From Watersipora subatra (Eukaryota > Bryozoa > Gymnolaemata > Cheilostomatida > Watersiporidae): a DNA stretch of 64,000 nucleotides. The translations under genes and the position numbers were made by a program. The notes beneath the pieces were generated by a model. The model saw only the letters and a program-made list of their open reading frames with translations. It was not told the DNA's origin and searched no databases. Below, piece by piece: positions 44,236 through 57,485 of the stretch. Every line of letters starts with the position of its first letter. The first letter of the stretch is position 1. The DNA lies in NCBI RefSeq assembly GCF_963576615.1, contig NC_088714.1:32706643-32770642 (forward strand), in the 5' to 3' direction.

Positions 44236-47168
44236 CCTCAGCTGTTCCAGGGCCAAAGAAAATGCTTAAAAATGCTTAGGTTCAGTGTTAAAAATTTCAC
44301 CAGTAATTCAATACTGTCACTTATCAAATTTATTGTTGGATTTGATTACAACCTTATAAGACACAAGTAAGTTTACTAAATTCAATAGTCATGTGGTGTC
44401 TTTGGAGAATGGCATTTGCCTTGGCATAGCTTTGTTTTGCGCTAAATCTAAATTCTTTGTTGCAATAGCGATATCTCCTCCAACATAACTATTTGTCATA
44501 GCAAAGCAATCTACAGCGACAGTGATATATATCTTGGCATAGCTTTATGCTAGAACTGAGCAATCTGTCATGGCATTACTATCTGTTAAAGTCAAGTTGT
44601 CTGTCAATGTATAGCTTTCATAGCGTGGTAATCTGACCTTGCATAGTTCTCTGTTACAGGAGAACTAACCACAACACCATTGATATGTGTCATAGCTTCT
44701 TAGCCTATGTAGTATATAAATACGGTAGTAGACACAATAAACACTGAACTAGGGCTAGTCAATCTATTTATCATAGTATATTTGTGTTTCAGCTATTTTA
44801 GGATAAGGTAACAATGTAGAATGGTAAATGTGGTGTGCACCTAACTTATCAAAAGAAGCACAGATTGAAAGAACAAGATCAGCGAGAGTAAAAATCCTAC
44901 GAATGAAACTTTACACTATTATTTTCAGCCAGCCATAATTGTCACACATCACTAACATAGTCTGAAGGCTAGAAGCATGTAGCAGTATAATAATAAATTC
45001 TTATTATAAATAATAAATTATTCTCTATCAGCAGATCTAGCCTTCAGACAGAAAACGAAAAACAAATAAGGATTTGACAGACAGTGAAACTTTTAGGAAT
45101 TTTGCAGTTTTGCTCTCATTGGATGTTTCCAGCAAGATGTTAGCTCTCATTGGATGTTTCCAGCAAGATGTTAGCTTTCATTGGATGTTTCCAGCAAGAT
45201 GTTAGCAGATCAGGAACTTTCGAGTGTACTGAGTATTTGCGCAATATAATGATGTTTATCACTATTTATCTAAACTTGTCTTTGTCTAGTTCTGATATTA
45301 GTGAATATTTTGCTGTAAGACCCTAACAGTTTTGTTTCGCTATAACAGATTTATTATTTTTGTGTTTACAGGTTTTGACCTTTTCAATAAAATTCCCTCA
45401 TTTTTTTCCTGATTTCCTCTTTCCTTTCCGTTCACATTAACAGATTTTTGTTTATTCGCTGTTGCTCATTTCCGTGAGTAACTTGTCTTAATCGCTTATC
45501 TATGTCTTTCAACAATTCAATAATGTCTTATTCTTTGCATTCATGAACATATTCATTTATAGGTTTATGGGTAAGCCAATGTCAGTGACATGAATTTGGT
45601 TGACAAAAATTAATTCATTAGAAAATAAAAAAGTATAAACTAAAATTAGAAACCGGATCTATACAGTTTGAGAGATTGATTCTGTTGAAATAATAATAGT
45701 AATAATAACAATAATATTAATGATAATAGTAATAATTAGGAACAGCTCACATTTTGAGGAAGGTCCTCTCTTAGTGGAATTGAGGAAGATGTTGGATCCT
45801 TTGGCCTTTTGTTAAGACCCGGACTCAACACGGACTGAAACCAGTCATCTACCACCATACGACTGTGAAGAAAAACTTTTATAACAGTAATAATAATAAT
45901 ATTGCTCATTCAAGAAAGGCAGCATGAAAATGTTAACCTGATAATGACAAAACTAGCCATCGCATCACAATGTTATAAATATGGTGCACAATTTGTAGAC
46001 GCATGAGACTGAGTCATATCTTGTTGCTACTGATCTTGACACGCGCTATAGTTATCACTTGAGTGATTGTCTTTGTGCAACCAATGAGACATCTTGAGTT
46101 GAATAAAAAAAGATCGATCTTGTAAAGTTCAATGAACAACTGATAAATATCGCAACTTTGCTTTTTTACGATAACCATTCTGTTAGAAAATCAAAACCAT
46201 ATTTGGGTCACAGAAACTGACCAATACTGTCACATTATTTTTACTTGAGCATTTGGACATTTAGCAGCACTTTTATTAGGTGTTATACCACTCTAATGAG
46301 TTTTTCCTTTTTCTATTCTCGTGTTTGGTTTTTGGTTATTTGTGAACTATTAGTTATGCTTCACTTTGGAAACGGGATCAAGTTGATCTAAATGTTTTTG
46401 TAAACTCAGATTTTTAAAACAATCAAGATTGTTATAAGAAGATTTAGCCATAGCACTTTAAAGAATATTAAAGTGATTTATAGATCTAACACTTGTCTTT
46501 CTAACAAAATAGACCAAGCTCTATAATATAACTGCGACGGTAAAACTGTCTCGGTGTCAACGCTTTTGCGTGACAATTCATTGCATATTAAACATTCAGA
46601 GATAGTAAATGGCATTGTTGCATAGATTAGCCCAGATTATATGCTGCGAAGCTGTATTACTGTTGGCAATGGCTGCTTTGAAAATTATCCGAAAGTTAAC
46701 GATTATGTAGCTTGATTTGCTTATCTCACCAACTAAACTACAGGCGACCTCCTTGTCAACAAGTTCTGTCAAAACATTCATGGGAAAACCTACTTCCTCA
46801 TCCCAAAAATCTTTTTACTTTTCATCGGTACGGAGCTCTCCATGATATCATCAGCATTTTTTCAACAGGCGAGCGTTAACTGAATTTCCAGCAACCTGAC
46901 AGTCTAGTTCACGCTTCAGCTCTTTTACAACCATTAATAACTGTTTTTTACGAGGGATTTTCTTCAACTGTCAGATCTCTGTCATTGCCAATAATTCGAA
47001 AAATCCTTTCTGATACTGTCTACTTCTAAAGTTTAAGCAAGCTATGTGAACGGCGTAGAGCAGTGTTTGCTATGTTTATGCTGTGCTATGTTTGCATTTT
47101 TGATATAAACATTGCGGGTTTTCTGCATTATCTCTTAGTCTTATCACAATAACGCAGAATAATTTTTA
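44236..47168. other. Intergenic stretch with minor tandem repeats
   Basis: No gene recognised. Contains a 31-bp tandem triplet at 45112-45204 (TCTCATTGGATGTTTCCAGC units) and an AAT/AGT-rich run near 45689-45738. Confidence 0.5.
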
Positions 47169-47425
47169 TTAGTACCCTGACAGTCTGTTGCGCTGTGAGA
47201 GATCATCAGGTGTAATAATTCTGTGTACAATTATTCCGTACTTCAGTTAGGTGGTCGAGTGGTGCAGGAAGGTAGCAATGGGTGGCAAAGCTGGATGTTG
47301 CAGGTATGAGTATTATATGGTGCAATCCTTTTTCAACCTTTAGCCATGGCTTCAGGCATGGGTGGAGGATGGGGGGGGGGACGGTGTCCCGAGGATGGAC
47401 ACGGCTATAGTATTATAGTAAATAC
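47169..47425 (+). repeat. Family A short repeat, copy 6
   Basis: Best tRNA-like copy: TAGTACCCTGACAGTC, GTGAGAGATCATCAGGTGTA, the A-box-like GGTGGTCGAGTGGTGCAGG, the ending TATTATATGGTGCAATCC, then CCATGGCTTCAGGC and TATAGTATTATAGTAAA. Confidence 0.75.
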
Positions 47426-48144
47426 TATTTCTTTTGATCGCCAGAAATTATCATGCAATTGTTGCAAAAGCTATCTTAAAATGCTAAAGAGCATTGGTTC
47501 ACAGCAGTTGTCTTTTATTACATATAGTGCCAGATTCTGGTTCAACTTTTTCGCACCAGCCATAAAACTGGGACACTTTAGGAACATTCCAGAAAAACCT
47601 TTCTCGCTCAGCAGATTCAGTGTGTTGGGCCAAGCTGGCTCACCTCCAGCAGGTCATGTGATAAAGGCATTATGTACATGCATATACATACTGTAACTTT
47701 TCAGAAGAATAAAACTGTTCAAGTGTTTCTTCGGGATATCATGTTACATTTCTGTAGGCCTAGAATCTTTCTAATTGAATAGTAAATATATTAATTGCTA
47801 GTTACCGGCTAAAAATTTTGGTCTTTTGTCATACAGTAGACACTCCTACAATGTAAACAATCCATTACGAGAATATTTACATGATAAGATTTTCCGTTAT
47901 TTGAACAGTAAAATACATATCCAGCAAATTGCCTACCGGTAATCAGTTCCAAGATCTTCCCAAACTCACCTTTTTGGCCCTTGAAATAGGAAAAACTAAA
48001 CCCAACTTTTCATTTAATGACTGTACAGTAACTATAGTATTATTGGTTTGTAGTGACAACTTTTCTCTCTTATCACTTTCACTTGGTTTTTGGTTATGGC
48101 TGCTCTAATTTTGTTGTGATACCGTATATGACATATAGTATATA

Positions 48145-49253
48145 CAGACGGTTCCCTACTTACGAACATTCGAGTTACGAACAACGGTACATACGAACAG
48201 GGTCTGCGCGTTCGTAAGTCCGTATGAATTACCGTCGGTATTGCCGACGTATTAGCGGCAGAAAGACAGAAAGAGGCACTACTCAGAAGCACCACCCAGC
48301 ATCAACCTTCCCCTGCCTTATATATTTTTATCATTACGTACAGTAAATATCTCGGTCATCCATTATTCAATATGGTTGGTGAAAAGCGAAAGGCTTCTAG
48401 TGAGAGTGATAGTGCAAAGAAGAGGCAAGCCATCCCATTTGAAAGGAAAGTGTCAATAATAAAGCAGCTTGATGCGGGTGAGAAAATGGTGAGCGTTGCA
48501 CGGGCATACAACTTGAATCGTTCGACAGTCGGTACCATTTATAAACAGAAAGATCGTATAATGGAACACGTGAAAGGTGCAGTGCCTATGCAATCGACGA
48601 TCATTAGCAAAAAAGAGGGAAAATCATAGAAGAGATGGAGAAACTTCTCACCATTTGGCTCGATGATCAGCAATGGCGGCGTTTTCCTCTGAGCCTTCTG
48701 CTCATTCAGGAGAAGGCCAAATCTATTTTTGAGGATGTCAAGGCTAAGGCTGGGGAAAGCGCTGCCGAAGAAACGTTTTCTGCCAGCTGCGGATGGTTTT
48801 CCCGTTTCAAGAAGAGGGCGAATCTCCACAATGTGTCTGTGTCCGGAGAGGCAGCATCTGCGGACACAGAGGCTGCCGAGCGATTCCCCCAAGTGTTGAA
48901 GGAGATCATTGAGGAGGGTGGCTATTCGGCGAAGCAGATCTTCAATGTCGACAAAACGGTCTTTTTTGTACATATAAAATACATACTGAACGTATTCTCT
49001 CCATTTTATTAAATGTTATATAAAAATACGTACATACTGTACGTACGTATTCTCTCCATTTTATTAAATGTTATATACAAAGAAATAAATGTTATACAAG
49101 CCTTAAACATACTTATATAAACCTTCGATATATTTATATAGGCCTTAAACATAAAATATAAATCAAAATATAGCACTGAAGCAACTTACGAACAAATTCA
49201 CCTTACGAACAATCGCTCGGAACGTAACTCGTTCGTAGGTTGGGAACCGTCTG
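48145..49253 (+). mobile_element. Deleted Tigger-family transposon
   Basis: Inverted ends CAGACGGTTCCCTACTTACG and its near-complement CCTACGAACG...GGGAACCGTCTG, with TA on each side (48143-48144, 49254-49255). TTACGAAC motifs repeat within both ends. At 1109 bp it is about a third of a full element. It keeps the DNA-binding part of the transposase and has lost the catalytic part. Confidence 0.9.
48372..49012 (+). pseudogene. Tigger transposase remnant, DNA-binding half only, frameshifted
   Basis: 48372-48629 encodes KRKASSESDSAKKRQ, then a psq-type HTH (ERKVSIIKQLDAGEKMVSVA; LNRSTVGTIYKQKDRIMEHV). A frame change near 48628 leads into 48635-49012 with the CENP-B/Tc5 HTH (IWLDDQQWRRFPLS; SCGWFSRFKKRANLHNVSVS) and the first bases of the catalytic domain (IFNVDKTVFF, where E is K). 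Sequence then passes straight into AT-rich 3' end. The HTH similarity to vertebrate-type Tigger proteins is higher than to the 30105 element, so this is a distinct family. Confidence 0.88.
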
Positions 49254-49255
49254 TA

Positions 49256-51810
49256 TGTCATAATTATGTCATATGTCATATATGTATGTGACATATATGG
49301 TACATGTTGGGCAGCCGTATACCGTCAATGTAAATTGTTTTTTTTTACTTTTTGTCTAAACAGCAAGGTCTCTAATGAAAAAAAATTGTATGTCTAAAAT
49401 AAAGTAACACAAAAGATTATATTTACTGTCGTAAGGGCGGTGTCTGTTTGCTCATCTGTTTTTTCGAAGCTAGGATCAGAGGTTAGGATAAAAGATTAAT
49501 TTCAATGATACTCCAATAATCTCTACAACAACCTCTCACGTCATGCTATACTCCAAGGGTATTAATATATATAATAGAGATACCCATATATTTCTTGTTT
49601 TCTTTACCAAGTTCGGCAAAAGAGAAAACTATATTTTCAAGGCCACTAATGGTGTGCTTATTATTCAATTCGCATTTGAAAGCTTGCACCATATTGAAGC
49701 TTTACGTTATATGGAATTTTTTATGTAATTGCTATGAATCAACTTTACATAAATTCTGTAGAGAATTCTTTCTTGCGGGCGCATACTGTTGCACTGAGCT
49801 GGGCGTTGGACGCGTTGACCTTCATCAAAAGGTGAACTATTACTGCTTGTTTACACAGTCTGTCCTTAGCCAAAGTGACCGGATCACACCTGTGATAACG
49901 CCTTGGTGGTCCTTGATGCTTAGGGCTGGTTGGCGCTGCTGGGCGATTTCATTAACTGATGGAGGGGTGGTAGTATCTCGATTGGTCTTACTCATTAGCT
50001 GGGCTTTCTTGGTCAGTTTTTTTAGAACATTCTTACAGTATGTCACAAATTATTAGGATATTCTGTATTAGCACTTTTCAAGTTAAAATATTTATATCAG
50101 CAGGCTGGAATGGCAAACCAAAGACTTCATGGTAGTTCAGATAATAAATGTCATCATACACAACAATCCGTAAACAAACACGTACATCTACTCAACTACC
50201 CCTATCAGTGAATCTACTCCACCATTTTTGCTTGTCTGGGTCACTAGCAGACCTGAAAACTGCCATAAATTCTTTAAAATGGAATTTGTGTTAGAGGAGG
50301 TTCAGGTTATAGGAGGGTCTACTGTATTTCATACTGGTCATACTTCTAATTTGGATGAGTCATCAAGGAGTAGTCTGTGTAAGTTTACAGAAAACTCAAG
50401 TTGTCATTTTTAGTCAACTCACATTGATTTATTTTTGATTTTTATTAAGTCATCGACAGACTTTCTAAAAAGTTTCTAGAAACAACAGAACAGTATTCTA
50501 AATATCCAATGATTTTAATAGTTTTTCTTGTCATCTTCGACTCACTTAATTACTATTTCATTTGCACAATGCTAATTTAAAAGTTTGAGAAATGTGAGAG
50601 CCATTTGCTAATATAATATCTAGAAATGTTTTTATAGATATTATCTCTGCTTACTAATATGAGATGGTTTAAATTTCTGATTCAAGAGTCAATCAAGTAC
50701 TGAACATGTATACCTGCATGGATACATGGATATAAGTATGCAAACTACCAAAATACAAATAAACTAGCATGTTTATTTTACACTACTACGAAGTATAAAG
50801 AGGCCTATAAGGTAAAATGTCATTAGAAAGTAAAACCCATGATACTTGGAATTCCTATAAGCGCAACAAGCTCCAGTTGTAGTCAGGGAATTCCTAGTTG
50901 TCTCTTAGTCATGGAAAGCTCTGTTATATGCTCAGTTAGTCACACAGGTGACAGGTAGCACTCCCATGGAAGTTTATACACACACCTTGATGTTTTACCA
51001 ACATAGAAAACAAGCCAAACCTGTCACATCTTAGCGAATGACTCATGACTGCAAATTGGCACCTTCCATGACTTTCTTCTGCATCTGCATAGGCTGTTAT
51101 TACATGGTCCTTGAGTTCTAAATAAACTTACAAAAGTTGAGATCAATTTAGTTATTTCATATTTTTATGCTTATTTTCAGCATGGCCCCTCTCAAGGTCA
51201 GACTGGTAATTGCCGATCTACCATTCTGTGTTTAGTATATTTTTACTGCTGATTTTACTTTTGCTCGTTGCTGCGTTTTTTCCAAAAGCATAGAAATTGA
51301 ATGATTAATTTAAAAAATGACAACAAGGCCCTGTTTAACAATAGTGAGTTCAAACTTTATGGTCCACAACCACAAAAACTAGAAACTGTTTGCAAATGAT
51401 TGTATTTTGCTGCAAACACTTTCTTACAAATATTTATGTCATTATGAATAGAAAAAGCCAAGGGTTTGGAAGGATTTATAATGTAGAACAAAACTTTTAG
51501 CAAGTTTTTATGCTGAAAATCCTGAATAATTGTGCATTTTGAGCTTTTCTGTATTTCCCGTGTGATGCAAATGCAGCTTGACAAAGTTTGGGGAGCTTTT
51601 TTGTTGCTGTTGAGAGTTGCTAATTCAGCTAATTCAATTAATAAGTGTGCTTTGGACAAGATGGAGCTGCTAATTTAAGATCTCAGAAAAGGCAGAGGCT
51701 AGCAGTTTTCAAGGAATAGGCTACTACCCTATTAGCCACCGAGTCGGCGCATATTACCAATAGTGCGTATTAAAGCAAAGGAGTGCCTTTAAAATTACCT
51801 GCCGTGTCAG
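49256..51810. other. Intergenic stretch, one weak open frame
   Basis: A GC-richer block at 49770-50046 is open on both strands (minus strand ends SIKDHQGVITGVIRSLWL...). I do not recognise it and see no splice support. The rest is AT-rich without features. Confidence 0.35.
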
Positions 51811-52193
51811 AATCACTAGGTTTCCATACAGGGATCGTTTAGCAAACACCTGGGTGTGCCAGTGCCGAAGTGATATGCTGGTCTGACAAGGAGATCATGT
51901 TTCTATAGGGCCCTATCGTAGAGTGATGGTTGTGCGATAACTTATGTCACAGCATACTTATGTCTGCATATAAAGCAACAGGAAACCAAGGCCAAGTGCA
52001 AGCATAAGTGTGACACCGTTGTTTGCTAAGGTAATTTCCATGGCACAAAGATGGCGTATCGCACGCATGTTTCGCTTCCAAACAGCGACGCTGAATCATG
52101 ACAGAATGTGCGCAACACGGCTGTTTCCATTGCGGTACCATATGGGGAGGGAGGGGTGTGGAGACGCTATTGCTGTATGGAAACTTAGTAATT
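51811..52193. mobile_element. MITE with short inverted ends (AATCACTAGGTTTCCATACA)
   Basis: Left end AATCACTAGGTTTCCATACA pairs with the right end TGTATGGAAACTTAGTAATT (18 of 20 bases). The 383-bp body has several further GTTTCCA or GTTTC-TATAGGG-like motifs and CG-rich words (GGCGTATCGCACGCATG). No transposase frame; superfamily not determined. Confidence 0.6.
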
Positions 52194-53449
52194 GACTGCA
52201 TATTCAGGCAGCTCATATTCAACACACTGTCTGTTATTGGCCTGGTGTCAACAGGTATCAGCTGTCAAAGTTCATCTAAGCTTTTTAATGACTAGATTTT
52301 TAGCAAGATTGTACGCATTCAGTATTTAATAGAGCTCGTGGTTTGTATTTAGGATAGCTAGTTTGAAACATGAAATAGATAAAATTAATCAATTTAAAAA
52401 GTCCCATTTTGATCAACTGATAACAAACCTGCATGAACAGGCATTTGAACGTTTAGTGCTAGGATAGAAATCGGGTAAGGATTTAAGTTAGGTTTTTAAG
52501 GCAGCCGGGTTTCCATGAAAAGTTTGGGTTGCTTTTTTCTTTGTATTATAAATTTTAGAATATTTGCTCAAATGTTAAAGAAATATCCTGCCATTTTAAA
52601 CTGTACAATAATAATTATGTACATTCATCTCATATGATATAGTTGTCCTGCTATTTCAACTTTATATGTTTCTGATTCTTTAGATTTCTGCCAGCGTGTG
52701 CCTTGGCCAATATCACTATATTTTGTTATGGTCATGTAAAAGGTCCACGCATGAAATACCGCTGTTAATTGCTTGTTGATGAAGTTGGTCTCACTTCGCT
52801 TGTAACTTGGTTGCACAAGCTAACATTTCTTACAACTCCATTAACTCATTGATGTTAAACTACAGCACAAGTAATATTTGCCTTGGTTTGGCACGAGTAT
52901 CATGTCTTTGTATGCTTTATCTACTACAGAGTTCCTTCCGTGATAATTGCGTCAGCTTTCCTATATTTCATGGAAGCCTGGGTAAGGCCTTTGTCGTGCA
53001 TATTGTTTACAACAATGGCTTTGTTTGTCCGCATCAACATCCTGAAATTAGACATGTTCACTATTTTTGGTCAATGTATCATATCATAGCCTAGTATAGT
53101 ATATTTGACACACATTTGAAACTTCAACGTAACAACATAAAAGTAGTAACTAGTAAAACTAGTAATGTTGCATCTAGTTTATACTAGTGTACAGCATTCA
53201 ATACAATGAAAATTTCATTGTATGTTCTTGATTTCATTATAAAATCAAGAACATACCGAAAAAAGTGGCAGTTAATGTAGTTGCCTGCCACTTGCCATTA
53301 GCTTGGCACATTGCCAATGGCTAATTTGAACAAGCTAGTAAGTCAAACTTACTAATAAGAGTCGTGAGAGCAAGCATAAGATCATGATGCGCCGTGCAGA
53401 GTGGTATGCGTATTTTCACCCATATAGCGACATATATCGCCCAATGAAT

Positions 53450-53608
53450 CTATCAATTGTGCGTAGCTCAATGGTTTAGCACATCGCCTGGCAAATGAGA
53501 GAATCCGAGATCAAATTCAGTATGAAGCGGATATTTATTTCCTAAAATTTCAATAGCTATAGCTGGACACACCGAACGATGGACTTCGAGATATATATAT
53601 ATATATAA
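53450..53608 (-). mobile_element. Helitron-like 5' fragment, second copy
   Basis: Reverse complement of the 41843-42000 repeat: GCGTAGCTCAATGGTTTAGC (tRNA A-box-like), ATATTTATTTCCTAAAATTT, CTGGACACACCGAACGATGG, then the TCTCGA/TATATA terminus. Confidence 0.55.
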
Positions 53609-53659
53609 CATAATATATTATATAATATATATTATTATACTATATATAATACGTAATAT

Positions 53660-53775
53660 ATATATAGCTTAGTACAGAGTGAGAGACACACCATGTGTAA
53701 TAAGTGTAATGATTTTTCAGGTTTACTAGGTGGTTTAGTGGAGCAGATGATGCCGTGCTTGGCTATGGAATGGAA
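53660..53775 (+). repeat. Family A short repeat, left part of a split copy
   Basis: GAGTGAGAGACACACCATGT, then GGTGGTTTAGTGGAGCAGAT. It stops at the TIR element boundary. The right part resumes at 60481. Confidence 0.65.
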
Positions 53776-54941
53776 TACCCTACAGGATGAAAATATTCGT
53801 TGGTTATAAAAATTCGCGATTTCGCGAACAGTCAATTCTGCGAATTATTAAATTCCGTGAATAGTTAGTTCTATTTTTAATCACAAGGGAGAATAACTAC
53901 TGCATCAAATTAAAAACTAGCCGCTAGGCTAGTTTTTAATATAAATACTAAACGTAGTTGAGTTCCAAAAGATTTTTAAAATCATTGCTTGGGCTTTTAG
54001 CTAACACCATTGCCAATGCATCACATTTCATTACAAAATTATTCAAGGTTGTCACAAGATATGCAGAATGGTGTCATCGCAAAAATAGCCGCCAGGCAGA
54101 AGTACTAAACGTAGCTGGGTTCCAAAACTTCTTTAAAATCATCGCCGGGCTTCAAGTTTTATTGCCATTGCATCGAACTTTACAAAATAATTCAAGGTTT
54201 TCACAAGTTATTCGGCATGGCTTCGTCATTGCAAAAAAATCTCTCCTAGTCTTTTTACATTGAAATCAACTCCATCAATCTCTAATACCGAAGTTGAGGA
54301 CGATCATGATTCTGATCTGGACATTATGGTATGTATTTGATTTGCAGTGCAGATACCTTTTTCCATAATTAACTGCATTAGTTAATTCTTTTGTTTAAAA
54401 ACTGATCGCTTTCATTAAATACTTCAGTTATTGTTTTTGTACTTCCTTAACACTTATTAATATTTTTTTCTTTTTTGTGTTTACTGCAGATTGAGAATGA
54501 AACAACCTACTCTGATTACGAAAACTAGAGAAAAGTAGTTATATTCATCAAGGCAGGAATATTGGCAGAGAAGCAACCAGTCAACCTAGACCCCTTCATT
54601 GACAACAACTCCTTGATATCGCTGCAGCAAACATGGTTAAATTATATATTTTATTTCATGTATAGATATATTATAATTTATTACAAACTTGAGTGTACAA
54701 ATAAAATATTTCAAATACAAATAAATTTTTACAAATGATGAATGGAGTAAATATAAACAGTTTAGTCCATATGGCAGTTGTCTAGAGCAATAAAATTAAA
54801 CTGATACTCATGATAAGTGAATACTAGCGTATAATGGTGCTCTCTGACTAGTTATCTTAGTAATAGCAGCTCTATATCGCTGTCACACCTGGGTAGATGT
54901 TAAAGGCGATTCTCTCACTACTACATGGCTGGTAAGGAAGT

Positions 54942-55196
54942 TAAAACGTGTTAGGGTTAATGGCTGCTTACTATCTAAAGGCTGACCAACAGGATTTCAA
55001 ACATTACCCTTCGGACAGTATTTTGGGGGGCCATGTTTTGTCACCAAGCAGAAAACCAAAAGCCGCGCCTGCGTGACTCTTATATTTGTATTTGGTGTGG
55101 CCAAAAGCAAAACAATAGCACGTGCGTAGCACCGGTAAAAGCAATACCATGAAGTCTGTGACTACGCACGTGAACATACAGCTACAACATGTAACA
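54942..55196 (-). repeat. 3' LTR of the Gypsy element
   Basis: 255 bp. On the minus strand it begins TGTTACATGTTGTAGCTGTA and ends ACACGTTTTA, so the termini are TG...TA and not the usual TG...CA. The preceding purine tract is at 55197-55209. Confidence 0.93.
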
Positions 55197-55349
55197 TCCC
55201 TTCTTTTCTAAAACAAAAAAAACATACAGATTGTCCCAATCGCATTAAAGCTAAAGCACCAAACTAAAGTGACTAAACCTAATAAACCATGGTAATATAA
55301 CTCAAAATAGAGTCTATAATGGACAAACACTATCTCAGTATCGTAATGA

Positions 55350-57485
55350 CTAACTTTGATCATAGTCATTCAGCCAAGCTGGTTCTCGACAAACTCGGAG
55401 AGGGCGGTTCTGCAGAGCCATGTTCTCTGCAACCTCACATTGCTGCCTAACCCGATCAGGCTGGTTGTTGTCTGGAACTTGTAATCTTGGCCGAAGATCA
55501 CGTCGATTTCTCCTAAACATTTCACCATCACACACTACTGCATACGACCTATCTGAAAGCGTCTTGTGTACTTGAGCCTCTTTCCAGCTTCTCTGGTGTG
55601 CTTGATAATCCCGCAACATCACTGGTTCACCAATTTTTAAAGGTAATAAATTTTTAGACGACTTGTTGTACTGTGTTCTGGTTCGTTGCCTCTTGGCTCT
55701 CTTCTTCTCAGAACTGAGCTGCTCTGCTCTTGACAACCTCATCTTGGCATCAGAAAGAAGTGTGGAACGAGTTGACCTGCCGAGAAAACGCTCTATGGGG
55801 CTGGTGGTCATGTTCTCAGTTGTTGTGTTACGGTATTTTAGCAATGCTAACTCTGGGTCAGCACATTTCCTCAGAATTCTTTTGGCTATTTTCACAGCAG
55901 ACTCTACATTGCCATTAGATTGAGGGTAGTGCAGGCTGCTTGTAGTGTGAGTGAAGCACCATTCTTTGGCAAAATGAACAAAATGTTGAGATGTAAACTG
56001 GGGACCGTTATCACTCCGGACTTGCACTGGAATACTCCATCTGACAAAGATCTTCTTCAGTGCTGTGATCACATCACAAGTGTCCTGACTGCTTATAAGT
56101 TCATGCTCCCAATAATCAGAGGTGTAGTCTACAGCCATAACATAATGTTTCCCTTGCTGTTCAAACAGATCTACCCCTACTTTGTTCCATACCTTGAGTG
56201 GGACATTATGGGCGTGGTATTCTTCTCTGGGTTGTTCTGGGGCATCTTTCAAGCAGACCAAACATGCTTGACAATGTTTGGTAATTTCCTCATCCATCCC
56301 TTCCCAATACACAGACCGTTTTGCATGGCGGAGTGTGGCCTGCACTCCCTGGTGACTGGTAACCAGTTTGTCTAACATACTTCTTTGAAGCACTCTAGGC
56401 ACCAATACACGCAGTCCTTTAAATATGAGTCCTCTTTCTACTGCTAGCTCGTCTCGAAATGACCAGTACTTCTTCATTGGTTCTTGAACTGCACTTGGAT
56501 CATTAGGCCAGCCTTCCAACACCCATCTCATCAACATCTGCAACTCTTGATCTTGTTCTGTAGCAGCTTGTAGATCTTCATAGATCTGGTCTGGTAATGC
56601 CATATCACAGGGCACCTCGCACACAGCAAAGATATGCGACCTCTCTGGTGTCCCGGAAGGCTTCTCCATGTAGCTATCTCGAGAAAGAAAGTCTGCTGAG
56701 AGCTGCTCCTTACCAGGTTTCCAAACCAGCTTAACTCCCGCATATCTCTGGAGAGAGAGTAACATTGACTGCATACGACGAGGAGCCTTATATACTGGTT
56801 TTTTGAAGATGGAGACTAAGGGCTTATGATCTGTGTGAACGGTGACATCCGAGTGGCCAAAAACATACTGGTCCAACCTTGACAGAGCATAAACCACTGC
56901 TAACATTTCCAACTCGATAGGGGCATAGTTTGTCTCACTATCCGTCAGAGATCGAGAAATATAAGTAACTGAGTTTCCTCCCTGGAGTAGCATAGCTGCC
57001 AAGTCTGCTGTAGAAGCATCAGTCTGAACAACTATCGGGGCATTTCTGTCAAAGAACTTGAGTGTCTCAGCATTAGTCAAACTTTTCTTAATCATTGTGA
57101 AAGCATCTCGTTGACTCGACTCCCAAACAAACTGTGTACCTTTCTTTGACTGTAACAACCTACAAAGAGGTTCTGCCTCAGCTGATAAGTTTGAAATAAA
57201 CTTGGCCATATATGTCACATGACCTATAAACCTCTTTACTGCCTCAGCCGAAGTTGGTGGTTGCATGTTCTGAATAGCCTTTATCTTTCGCGGATCCGGT
57301 TTTAGACCTTTGGAAGTCAGGATATGACCTATATATGGAAGATCTGAGTGAAGAAATTTGCATTTGTCTTTGTTTAGCTTAAGGCCAGACATCCTAGCCT
57401 TTTCAAGTAACTTTGTGAGATTTCTGTTATGATCCTGCCGAGCTTGTCCGAATACTAGTATGTCGTCTGCAACCACAGCTATTCC
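55350..57485 (-). pseudogene. Gypsy RT C-terminus, RNase H and integrase
   Basis: About 708 residues open. The RT motif VADDILVFGQ comes first. RNase H follows, with VQTDAS, ELEMLAVVYALSRLDQ and VHTDHKPL. Integrase comes next, with a zinc-binding H...C-x2-C (CQACLVC) and the catalytic triad in GVDLFEQQGKHYVMAVDYTS, VRSDNGPQFTS and QSNGNVESAVK. It ends at a stop near the polypurine tract. The frame is intact but lacks its own start because of the upstream stop. Confidence 0.95.

Noticed and set aside
49840..50046. Minus-strand frame ending IRSLWLRTDCVNKQ as a host exon
   Set aside because: Open on both strands, no recognised family and no partner exon with matching phase; left as an unassigned GC-richer block.
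55663..56375. Plus-strand open frames over the integrase region
   Set aside because: Shadows of the minus-strand pol frame, which carries all the domain motifs.
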